From positions 16,645,522 through 16,709,521 of the forward strand of contig NC_068366.1 of NCBI RefSeq assembly GCF_020536995.1: a DNA stretch of 64,000 bases. The letters run 5' to 3'. How positions within the stretch are numbered: position 1 is the stretch's first letter; each line of letters starts with the position of its first letter. Origin of the DNA: Dreissena polymorpha (taxonomy: Eukaryota > Mollusca > Bivalvia > Myida > Dreissenidae). The notes below the pieces were generated by a model. It saw nothing but the letters and a program-made list of their open reading frames with translations. It was not told the origin of the DNA and did not search any database. Positions 23,192 through 32,920 of the stretch are shown here, piece by piece. The position numbers were made by a program, and so were the translations under genes.

Positions 23192-24825
23192 CAGTGTCAG
23201 ACAAATTTCTTATTTTTCAGGTAGCCCAATGGGCTACTAATAAAAATATTTGGTAGCCCATACAATTTTCCTACAAAATGATAAGAGGCTGGTTTTCATC
23301 TTTGTTTTATTTCTTTATTTACATATACATAATATGTATACATACATACACATAATACAGCAAGTAGCCTGATGTACATAGTCAATATCGTTAATTAATG
23401 TTACAGTACAGGCACCGTGTACTTAAATGTAAATGTACAAAAGAAAATCTTATACTACATGTAGATATTACACGTATGTGCACATGTATGTGTACTTAAA
23501 TTCGGACAGCACGTTAAGTTGGAAACGTAAATAAAGCGTTTAGATGATCAATACGATTGACTCGTATGGTGTTAATCAATGCACTGCCCTTTTTAACAAC
23601 AAATACCGAGTTTCAAGAAATCAAGAGTATTAAATCATTTATATACTTGTGTCCAACTTTAAGTACTGTCCGAATTTACGTATTGCATCCGTATGTTACG
23701 ACACTTGTGTGCAGTCAGTATACAATACAATAATCATTTCAATAATGAAGGAACTGATACAGTGTAACGGTAACGATACAGCGTGTTTACATTATATTTT
23801 ATTAAGAGGAAATGTCAATGCCAAATAATTCGCGAGATACCCCGGTACTTTAGTTGAAATTCACAACGAAACTTTTAATGGAAATTAAATGATCACAATG
23901 TTGTACCCGCTACGAAATTTTATTTACAAATAAATACACCCATGCCAATTTGTGCGCGCTTTTTATCTGGACAAAGAAATTCATTTATTAAATGTAGAAT
24001 TTTGTAACCTAAAATAGCTGTACACAACGCGTGCAAACCGTGGCAGGTGATTTACGCATGCTGCAATTGAACGGTCCTGATTGGGAGCTTATTTCATCAT
24101 ATCTTTAAATAGAACCATATACCGAAATTCATTTGACACTTTAGAAAATTTCAAACGTTTGTGTTCATGACTCTTATCGTCTATATTACCCACCCATAAT
24201 TTGGTTTAAAAAATATAAATTGGGCATATATGGGATTATTGAATAACAGTCGATTAATCCAATTATTAATTCACAATGCAAACTAATTAGCAGGTGTTAA
24301 CCGCGTTCACACCGTTGTTATTAATATTCATTTTCGGTTTCGTTACCGTTTTGAAGACTCCGCTTTTGTTTTGATTTATTTAATGTTCGGCGTCCTTGGA
24401 TAGTTAACGACATCAAAAACGTTGTCGCTATTTTTCATTGTTGCGGTTAACAAAGAATTCCAAACTGCGAAATGATGTTGCATCATGTGCGCCAACTATC
24501 CAACCGGCTCTCATTATATTATTAGCAGACGACAAACGTTGATTCTGATTGGATGATTAAAATACACTGTTACTGTTTACGACATTACCGCAATGGATCA
24601 GTGACTGATTAGATAATTGATTGCACTTTGTTATCGGATTATAAGCAATACACAGTGTAGAAACACATGGTCAGCGTGTTTATTCTACGTATGCCTGTCA
24701 ATAAAACGGGCTACCGCTCTTATAGATTTATAGTAGCCCGGCGGGCGTCAGCTGGAAAATTTCAGTAGCCCGATGAAAAATTTCGGTAGCCCCCGGGCTC
24801 CGGGCAATGGATTTGTCGGACACTG
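23192..24825. mobile_element. hAT-like non-autonomous element with TAGCCC-rich ends
   Basis: The left end CAGTGTCAGACAAAT is mirrored by ATTTGTCGGACACTG at the right. Just inside each end the motif TAGCCC or GGGCTAC repeats three to five times. No significant open frame is present. The flanks (CTTATCATA and CTTATTCA) could be a decayed 8-bp target duplication. Assignment to hAT rests on the CAGTG end and is tentative. Confidence 0.7.
23497..23679. mobile_element. Small inverted-repeat element nested in the hAT-like element
   Basis: TAAATTCGGACAGCACGTTA at the left is mirrored by TTAAGTACTGTCCGAATTTA at the right, about 183 bp end to end. It has a MITE-like size and no coding capacity. Confidence 0.65.
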
Positions 24826-25446
24826 CTTATTCACCACAGTATATCATATTATTTTCTTTGAAACTAGGATTTGGTAATCTGGTAGAAACTTCAACACCTT
24901 GTGGCATTAAACTCAGGAGGTCCATCATGTCCTTCTTTTTTATTGTTAGGTTTACAATGTAAAGAGGTGAAACTCAAGCTGCTGGAGCAGTATTGCATTC
25001 TCATTATATACAATACGTTGGTCGTTTATTTAAGGCAAGTGACCAATTGCCTAAACAGTACAAAACAGCAATACATTTAGATGGATATATGACCTATGAG
25101 GTGGGAATTTCAACCGAAATGAACACTCACAAAGCGCTGAAACATGTCATATTTGTGACATCAATTTAAATAAATGTAGACGATCAATGGATATCGAATG
25201 AGTTATGATAAACTAAAGTACTATTATATATGGACACACCATTTATTGAAGTGTTGTATGTATTTACAAATACTGTTATAGTTTATAGGTAAATGTGTTA
25301 CTTTAGAATCTAGGCACTATTGATTTCATTCGAAATCTCAAATCTCTGTTGGGATTGTTTTCACAGGGAATTTGATATTTATAGTACTTTGTAGCAGTTA
25401 TAGTTTTTTTTGTTCGATTGACAGGATAATATTCTTGCGAAGGAAG

Positions 25447-26034
25447 ATGTCGGATTACAAGGAAATAATTCGTAACCCGAAAACCCTGAACTGGTTTAAG
25501 ACGGCTATGGGTATGAACATCACACGTGAAGGTCTGCTCGCCATTGTTCAGGAAATCACTCGAGCGTGTTATGCTGACATTCGAAAAGTGATCCAGAGAA
25601 AACACGGCGTTTCAACGTATGTTGTTTGTAATCAGTGTCACACTCCAAATGTCTTGCCGTGCGACCTTACGAACAAGACCTGCAATAGACAAGGTTTGAA
25701 ATGCGCATTTCACGAAATTCACAAGCCACTTAATTGTCGAAATAACAACTTATGCAATGAAATTTGTAAACAAATTGTAGAACAACACCGATTTCGAAAC
25801 AAACTAAAATTGCAAAGCTTTCTTGGCCCTACCTGGATATTCACGGATGCTTCTAAATGGTGCACAGATCCGTGGCAGATTGCAAAGTGCTTTCTGTCAA
25901 AAGATGGGTCAAAGGACGTCAACAATGCAGACGATACCGACTTCAATGGAATCATAAATGTTATTATCAACTGTGAATACTTTCAAAGATACTTCAAGGA
26001 CGACCTGACGCAACAAGTGAATGTGTGCACTAAG
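25447..26034 (+). CDS. NLR-like gene exon 1: DZIP3-like HEPN domain
   Basis: The first ATG in the frame is 25447; an acceptor-like TTTTCACAG at about 25366 suggests an upstream 5' UTR exon. It encodes 196 residues with no stop: NWFKTAMGMNITREGL, then Cys pairs (CNQCHTPNVLPC, later CNRQGLKC), then FLGPTWIFTDASKWCTDPW and DTDFNGIINVIINC. The last two blocks are strong signatures of the DZIP3/hRUL138-like HEPN domain in bivalve proteins. It ends in phase 0 at ACTAAG then GTATTA. This exon is intact. Confidence 0.88.
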
Positions 26035-26337
26035 GTATTACTTTTGTAAACAAAAACATATTACGACGTTAAATATTTAAAATAAAACTATTAATGGCCA
26101 ATTTTGTCATTCGTTTAATCATTTTCATTAGATAACTTTTTGTTCGACATTTCATACACGTATAAACGCATATAACCTAGCGAAAGTTATAATCAAAACA
26201 TACCGCCCGAGAAACAATACAATCTTGTACACCAATATATGCTCATGGAATGAATGTCATATAACCAATTCTTATACATCTTGCAGATGTGTTCACATAT
26301 TTAATTCCCTGACTGCAATGTAAGAATGTTAAACAGT

Positions 26338-26497
26338 GTAGTGTAGTGATGTGTAGTATAGAGTAGGGTAGTATAGAGTCGTGTGATGTAGTGTAGTGTA
26401 GTAAGATGTAGTGTAGTGAAGTACAGTGTAGATAAGTGACGTGTAGTGTATTGTAGTGAAGTGCAGTGTTTTGTTGTGTAATGTAGTGTGGTGTAGT
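26338..26497. repeat. GTAGT-type microsatellite (left part)
   Basis: Imperfect GTAGT/GTGTA repeats. The same array resumes at 29520-29560, on the far side of the 3-kb TIR element. Confidence 0.9.
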
Positions 26498-26633
26498 CAG
26501 GTCGTCAACTGATTCCGCTATTTCTATATTTTCCTATATTTTGGAGAATTTTCCCATATTTTTCAAAACCTATATTTTCCTATATTTTTTTTTACTTTTT
26601 TCCTCTATTTCGTTCTGAAAATTTTCTTTTTAG

Positions 26634-28310
26634 CTCATCTATTTTTTGAAAAAAAAAAATGAGCTATTGTCATCACCTTGGCGTCGGCATCGGCGTCCGG
26701 TTAAGTTTTGCGTTTAGGTCCACTTTTCTCAGAAAGTATCAATGCTATTGCATTCAAACTTGGTACACTTACTAACTATCATAAGAGGACTGTGCAGGCA
26801 AAGTAAGATAACTCTGGCGTGCACTTTGACAGAATTATGTGCCCTTTTTATACTTAAAAAATTGTAAATTTTGGTTAAGTTTTGCGTTTAGGTCCACTTT
26901 TCTCAGAAAGTATCAATGCTATTGCATTCAAACTTGGTTCACTTACTTCCTATCATGAGGGGACTGGGCAGGCAAAGTAAGATAACTCTGGTGTGCATTT
27001 GTACAGAATTATGTGCCCTTTTTATACTTAGAAAATTGAAAGTTTTGGTTAAGTTTTGTGTTTAGGTCCATTTTATTCCGTAAGTATCAAAGCTATTGCT
27101 TTCATACTTGCAACACTTACTAGCTATCATAAGGGGACTGTGCAGGCAAAGTAATGTAACTCTGACTGGCATTTTGACAGAATTATGGGCCCTTTTTATA
27201 CTTAGAAAATTGAAAATTTGGTTAAGTTTTGTGTTTAGGTCCACTTTATTTCTACAGTATCAAAGCTATTGCTTTCATACTTGCAACACTTATTAACTAT
27301 CATAAGGGGACTGTGCAGGCAAAGTTATGTAACTCTGACTGGCATTTGTACGGAATTATGGGCCCTTTATACTTAGAAAATTGAAAATTTGGTTAAGTTT
27401 TGTGTTTTGGTCCACTTTACCCCTAAAGTATCATAGATATTTCTTTCATACTTGGAACACTCGCAAACTATCATAAGGGTACAGTAAAAGGACAAGTTGC
27501 ATAACACTGGTTGTCATTTTTACGGAATTATGGCCCTTTTTTACTTAGTAACTTTGAATATGGTTACATTTTGTGTTTCGATCCACTTTACTTCTTAACT
27601 ATCAAGGCTATTGCTTTCAAACTTCAAATACTTTCATGCTATCATGAGGTTACTGTACCTGGCAAGTTGAATTTTACCTTGACCTTTGAATGACCTTGAC
27701 TCTCAAGGTCAAATAATTAAATTTTGCTAAAATTGCCATAACTTCTTTATTTATGATTAGATTTGATTGATACTTTGACAAAGCTACTCTTACCTTACAT
27801 ACCACAATAGACTCCACCCAAACCATCCCCCGTGCCCTTCCCTCCCCCGAATCCTCCCCCTTATTTTATTTTTTTTAAGATCATCTCACAAATGACCACC
27901 ACACCCTCACACTATACCCCCCACCCCCACCCCACCCCCCCAAATTATTTTTTTTTGAAACGGTTAAAAAACACAAATATTTATTTTTATTATTTTATGT
28001 TTGAAATACCGTCCAACCATCGCACCCAAGAATCCCAACCCACCCACCCTTCCCCCCACCCGAATCCCCCCCTAATTTTTTTTTATAAGATCAACTCACA
28101 AATGACCACCACACTATACCCCCCCACCCCACCCCCTCCAAATTTCTTTTTTTTTAATCGGTTTCGAATTTTTGGAAAATAATGTAATAAATGCCCACAC
28201 TATACACCCCTCTTCACTCCACCCCTCCCTCCTTTGTGATTGAAAATGAGCGTCCCTTCACCTTTAAAAAGAAAATAGATGAGCGGTCTGCACCCACAAG
28301 GCGGTGTTCT
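26634..28310. mobile_element. Array element nested in the 3-kb TIR element
   Basis: AGCTCATCTATTTT at the left is mirrored by AAAATAGATGAGC at the right. Inside are about six units of 170-176 bp, each with GTTTAGGTCCACTTT, CTATTGCTTTCATACTTG and AAGGGGACTGTGCAGGCAAAG, then a C- and A-rich stretch (27830-28220). The proline-rich frame over that stretch is low complexity and not a gene. Confidence 0.8.
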
Positions 28311-28364
28311 TGTTTTTAAATACTTATAAGAAGTAATACAGCCTTTGGATATTTTAATTTACAG

Positions 28365-28480
28365 TGTAAACAGCTGTCCCTCCTCTTTCAAAGCATCACC
28401 ATCTTACAGGAGTGCTGTTGTACACCATTGTGATATCTATATGGACACCTTTGATGAAGAAAAATACAACATTTTCAAAG
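28365..28480 (+). CDS. Exon-like coding piece a inside the TIR element
   Basis: Acceptor TTTAATTTACAG at the left and donor AAAG then GTGAGA at the right. It reads VNSCPSSFKASPSYRSAV then VHHCDIYMDTFDEEKYNIFK without stops. It joins in phase to 29253-29317 (G|GT). It is not part of the HEPN/NACHT frame. I do not recognise it. It could be the start of the element's own transposase gene or a captured host exon. Confidence 0.5.
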
Positions 28481-29252
28481 GTGAGAACAAATGTTTTAGA
28501 TATTACACAGATATCATTATGTAAACATTTGATCCACTTAGACAAAAAAAATTTAAAATATGTTTAATTGTTGTTACTTAGTAGTCTGCAGGTAGCAGCA
28601 TCTTCATGTAAATTCACAAAGGTGTACAGTTATTACATGTATAGAATTCTAATAGTTATCTTTTAAGTAGTTGTAAGTTTTCTTCATATATTGATCTCAG
28701 TCTGATTTATTTTTGATATCTGATGAGAGAATGTTCTTGTACCGTATACTCAATGTATATCTGCTAATTATTGTTATTGTTGTCATTTTGACATGCATAC
28801 CATAGCATCTTATTCTTGTTTTTAAGATATATATGCAGTCTACCATTGTTTGTCTGATACCCATGAGATTAGATTGTTTTACAATTGGTATTAATAACAC
28901 AGTGCAATTGTGTTCAATTGATTAGTTTGATGTTCAATTTCAAATATATTTGTATGCAGAAGCTGCCAGAAAAATCTTATATTCTGTATGTATATTTTAT
29001 CATATAGGATGTTTTGGTGTTCTTTTCATGTCCTAAAATTGTTTGATTGAAGAGTGTACGAAATTGTTAAGTGCATAAAATACAGAATTTATATTATATA
29101 CCATGATATGATACTACATGTATGTTATTCATGTTTTCGGTTTCAATAATTTCATTATCAATGTTATGTTGCACTCTAATGTAAGGTTGTAAAACTATGT
29201 TTAATAATGTTTTGTGTTGTGTTGATTGTTTAATTTTAATAAAAAAAATCAG

Positions 29253-29317
29253 GTGTCCACATTGATGACCACAGTGTGTTGCTGCATCAGCATATCTGCC
29301 TTGGTGGTGAAGATGAG
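29253..29317 (+). CDS. Exon-like coding piece b inside the TIR element
   Basis: A run of A's and TCAG precede it and GATGAG then GTACCG follows. It reads VHIDDHSVLLHQHICLGGED in phase with piece a (28365-28480). 65 bp, ending phase 0. It would also splice in phase to the NLR exon at 29616, so a chimeric transcript is formally possible. Confidence 0.5.
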
Positions 29318-29519
29318 GTACCGTTTTGTTAAATAAAACATGAATTTAATGATTATTGACGGAAAACAAGTAAGTAAGAAGTTCTCTTCATATCTCTAGA
29401 ACATTACGTTTTACCATAAAATTCCTATTTAACCATAAACAAGCCCAAACCTCCTATATTTTGATGCAAAAAATCCTATATTTTTCCTATATTTTCACCT
29501 TAAGTCAGTTGACGGCCTG

Positions 29520-29560
29520 TGTAGTGTAGTGTAGTGTAGTGTAGTGTAGAATAGTATAAT
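29520..29560. repeat. GTAGT microsatellite (right part)
   Basis: Continuation of the array at 26338-26497 after the inserted element. Confidence 0.85.
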
Positions 29561-29615
29561 ATACTGTAGTATAGTACGGTAGTAAACATAATTTCTTAAC
29601 TAACTCACAATCTAG

Positions 29616-29757
29616 GCTAGAGATGTGGGGCGTGCTGTACGTCATTCCTCCACGATGTCCATGACCAGCCAGGACAGTGACATAGCCGTTGTTGCAGAGT
29701 CTGAAACACGTCGATCATCAAACTGCGTCACTTACGACAGTGGACAAGTTAATTAAG
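29616..29757 (+). CDS. NLR-like gene exon 2: end of HEPN domain, frameshifted
   Basis: The acceptor ACAATCTAG precedes it. The first part reads ARDVGRAVRHSSTMSMTS, the usual continuation after the block that ends exon 1. The last part reads, in another frame, LKHVDHQTASLTTVDKLIK and ends at donor AAG then GTTTGA. The length is 142 bp, where a multiple of three is needed for both junctions, so one extra base lies near 29690. In the first frame it would end at TAA 29754. A classical HEPN R-x4-6-H is not clear (RAVRH has three residues between). Confidence 0.7.
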
Positions 29758-29759
29758 GT

Positions 29760-31170
29760 TTGACACGCACAAGAATAGACATGCATCTCGGCTCACCCAA
29801 GCACGAAGTTTAGTAAAGTTCGATCACAAACTAGGTCACTAGCTGAAATATAAGAACACCGTAAGCCAGTCTTACTCCTAATGAAAGTTGGTCGGAAATC
29901 AAGTTGGACTTAGGTTCAAAATGTGTCGCAAACCATCTTCATTAATGATCATATACAAACAAACGATTTTCTGCTCAGAATGAATGAGTCAGGAACACAC
30001 AACCGTTAAAAATGCTTTATATTAAATACATAAACGAACGGTCATATTTCTGCAACAATTGGTCGCAGCCAATAAAATTCTTCGTTAATAACTAAATATC
30101 ATATCCGCATTTTACAGGTTGCAACGTACGAAACAAATCATGCATCAAATGGGATGCGAGGTTTAATTAAGCAGTGGTTTTTAAAAGCGATTTTTTCTTA
30201 TTTGAAGCCGAAAATAGAGTCCTGTAAATGAATGCATCTGTAAAAGTCTGATTAAAATTCACCCAGCCGTTACAGACAAGTTGATAATTTTGAGACTTAC
30301 ATACGGGCCGGCAAGTGTAAAGCTAATTTCTTCCAGTGTGTTGGGGAATACAAATAGGTAGTCATTTGATAATTTCCATGACGCAAAGTAAAATCAGACG
30401 CCGTTTTCGTAAATTTTTAAATGACGAGTGTGGTTAGCGGTTAGCGTAGTGGCTGTTTGCGTCTCATGTTTCCAGATGTCTTGGTTGGTTTTTGTGAAAA
30501 GAATACATACATGTAGGCCCTGTAAATGTGCGTTCTTCTTTCCTTTTCAACTGTTTATCAGATTTCCCTTAACGTTCACGGAAGATTGATCTTAATTTGT
30601 GGATAATCTATAAGACAGGAAGAATGATTGCTGCCACCAATTTTGGCTAATTTTTAGCCGTTTGTGTGTTTTGTTTTCCACGATGAAATATATAATTAAA
30701 CAATTGGTCGTGTTTTAAACTCCTTTTATGATGCATGGCAGATTTCCACTGCTGAATGACTTTAATGTGTAGATGATTGTAAACTGAGGAATATAGCGCC
30801 AAATATTTTGTCTATTCAACTACCTTTAAATTGTTGGGTGAATTTTAATCTGTTAAATTTAAAGATCCCTCATTCATAAGTGGTCGTACATTATTGAACT
30901 TTTGCGCTTAATTTCGGCGGGAGTATGGCCGTTTGTATTTTTTTTGTATTAACATTGAATACTTCATTAAAGTACGGCACTTTGTGGTGTTTTATGTTTA
31001 AGTATTAAATAAATTAAAATACTTTATGATGCAAGTCATCTTTATCTGATAAGTGGATTTTTCTGTGTCCAACCATGTGTCGTAGTGGAATCAGTGGCTT
31101 CGACATTCATATAATACGTTGCTTTAAAATGCAACCATGTTTGTTGTAGTGTGAACTAATGAACTATAAT
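29760..31170. other. Intron 2 sequence, no gene seen
   Basis: AT-rich with no recognisable repeat unit or coding stretch. Confidence 0.4.
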
Positions 31171-31211
31171 AAATCTTATACTGGCTTTCTATATGACCTT
31201 GCTTTTAATAT

Positions 31212-31273
31212 GACGGGGTAGAGCGCGCGCCTTGGAACCGGGCCTTCTTTGGTTCTATCCCCACTTTGGATGC
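31212..31273 (+). repeat. tRNA-like fragment, probably SINE head
   Basis: GGGGTAGAGCGCGCGCCTTG resembles a D-arm, and GGTTCTATCCC a degenerate B-box. It is interrupted by the MITE starting at 31278. Confidence 0.45.
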
Positions 31274-31277
31274 GGAT

Positions 31278-31556
31278 TATTATCCCCCGCCAGAGGCGGA
31301 GGGATATTGTTTTTGGCGTTGTCCGTCCGTCCGGCACTTTTGTGTCCGGAGCCATATCTTGGAATCGCTTTGGTGGATTTCGTTGAAACTTGGTATGAGT
31401 ATATATATGGGTAAGAGGATGATGCACGCCAAATGGCATTGTACGCCATCGGATAATAAGGGAGTTATGGCCCTTTGTAATTTGAAAAAATGCTTTTTTG
31501 AGTATCAAATATAGCACTTTTGTGTCCAGAAGCATATTGGCGGGGGATATAAATTC
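31278..31556. mobile_element. MITE-like element with CCCCCGCC/GGCGGGGG ends
   Basis: TATCCCCCGCC at the left and GGCGGGGGATA at the right. The interior has GTTGTCCGTCCGTCCGGCAC and two copies of CACTTTTGTGTCC. It lies within intron 2 of the NLR-like gene. Confidence 0.7.
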
Positions 31557-31715
31557 AATGAATTTGCTTGTTTATAATCTGGGTCACTCGTACTTAAACA
31601 TTTTTTTTCATCTCAATAATAGCTCTCAAAAATCGAACACAATGTTTAAAAGAGACAACATGTCTCTTTAATTGGAACAAACATATTATAATCAATGTAT
31701 GCTTATTGTCTACAG

Positions 31716-32076
31716 CTCAAGAATGGGACTTAAGATATTACAGACGAAGATACCGCTACGACCTTTGAACATTTCAAAGACAATTTGACAGAAGAAATTA
31801 GAGACGTTCTTGAAAATGATAAGGTCTCACTTGTCAAAAAAATGGAAGATGCTTTAAAGAATATAGGAAACGAAATCACAGAAGCAATCATCAAAGCTGG
31901 TTACGGCCAACTTGCATCGATAAAAAGAAAAGGAGATGAAGTGCTGAATGAGTTGGACAATGCAGCAACAGCTGTAAAAGCAATAATTACGAACAAAACG
32001 GCGAACACAGACAAATGTGAGCACCAAGGACTGACTGGTGAAGAGACTACATCACCCATGAACAGTAAATTATCGA
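31716..32076 (+). CDS. NLR-like gene exon 3: coiled-coil linker
   Basis: Acceptor TTGTCTACAG and donor TCGA then GTAGGT. Length 361 bp, phase 0 in and phase 1 out, matching exon 4. It reads LKNGT, TAA (31731-31733), DITDEDTATTFEHFKDN, then a charged amphipathic stretch (EIRDVLENDKVSLVKKMEDA; IKRKGDEVLNELDNAATAV). In relatives this region links the HEPN and NACHT domains. The TAA is the only stop in the exon. Confidence 0.75.
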
Positions 32077-32920
32077 GTAGGTGTTATGTCTGTTTGTACA
32101 CATGTATATTTTATTCTGAATTGCTTATCGCATCTTAAATGGTAATGTGCGTTATTTCAAGAGACAACATGATTAAAGCCAGCCAAGATTACATATCCTT
32201 TTATAGATTCAACTATTTTTAAACACGACGAGTACCGTAATTACTCTCAGTTTTCGGAGACCCATAATTTTCGGACACCTCTTTCTTTAGCGAAAATAAT
32301 TATTTTTGACTCTAAATTTTCGGACATACGCGGTTTCGTCCATAATTAATGACTCTTAATTTCCGAATAGTATATGTAACAGCGCTTTTTACTACCTTTC
32401 TCCTGTTTTCGCTTATCGGGTGACCATTCGATCATTGGTTTTTTATGATCGGATTAAGGTCATAAAACCTGGCAGATAATGGCTCGAAGGCAATTAACTA
32501 TTACATTTGCTTTATTGGGAAACTGAACATGTATACCGGTAATAAACAATGGTTTTACCCAACAGCATTTGACATTAATTGAACTCGCATTAAGGAAACA
32601 TAATGTTTAATACCATTTCTGATAAGAGATTGCAAAGAAATGAAGTTGTAATTATTTCAAAGTAGAGATAAAAGAGAACAACTCAACACACATATTGCAC
32701 ATTGATTTATTGTTTTATTTTAATATAAAAATGGAAAAACAAGCATAACATACATGCCTCTAAATATGCGGACAGTTTTTTTAAACTTAAATTATCAACA
32801 TTTATACGTAAATGTATCAAACTTTTTTTGCCGCTAACATCCCACTCAAAGTAGCACTAGAGAATTCTGTAATATATTTCAGTGCATTCTTATTCATCTA
32901 CATCGTTAACTGTCTTGCAG
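32077..32920. other. Intron 3 of the NLR-like gene
   Basis: AT-rich. Around 32255-32360 TTTTCGGA appears four times in a loose tandem arrangement. Nothing coding. Confidence 0.5.

Larger units (their letters stand above)
26498..29519. mobile_element. 3.0-kb TIR element inserted in the GTAGT microsatellite
   Basis: The left end CAGGTCGTCAACTGA is mirrored at the right by TCAGTTGACGGCCTG (one mismatch). Both subterminal regions repeat CCTATATTTT. The microsatellite on both sides is continuous if the element is removed; because of the repeat the target duplication cannot be defined. It sits in intron 1 of the NLR-like gene. It hosts another array element (26634-28310) and two exon-like coding pieces. 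The CAGG start is compatible with hAT, but the superfamily is uncertain. Confidence 0.8.

Noticed and set aside
27832-28182. Proline-rich plus-strand frame
   Set aside because: Low-complexity C/A-rich part of an array element.
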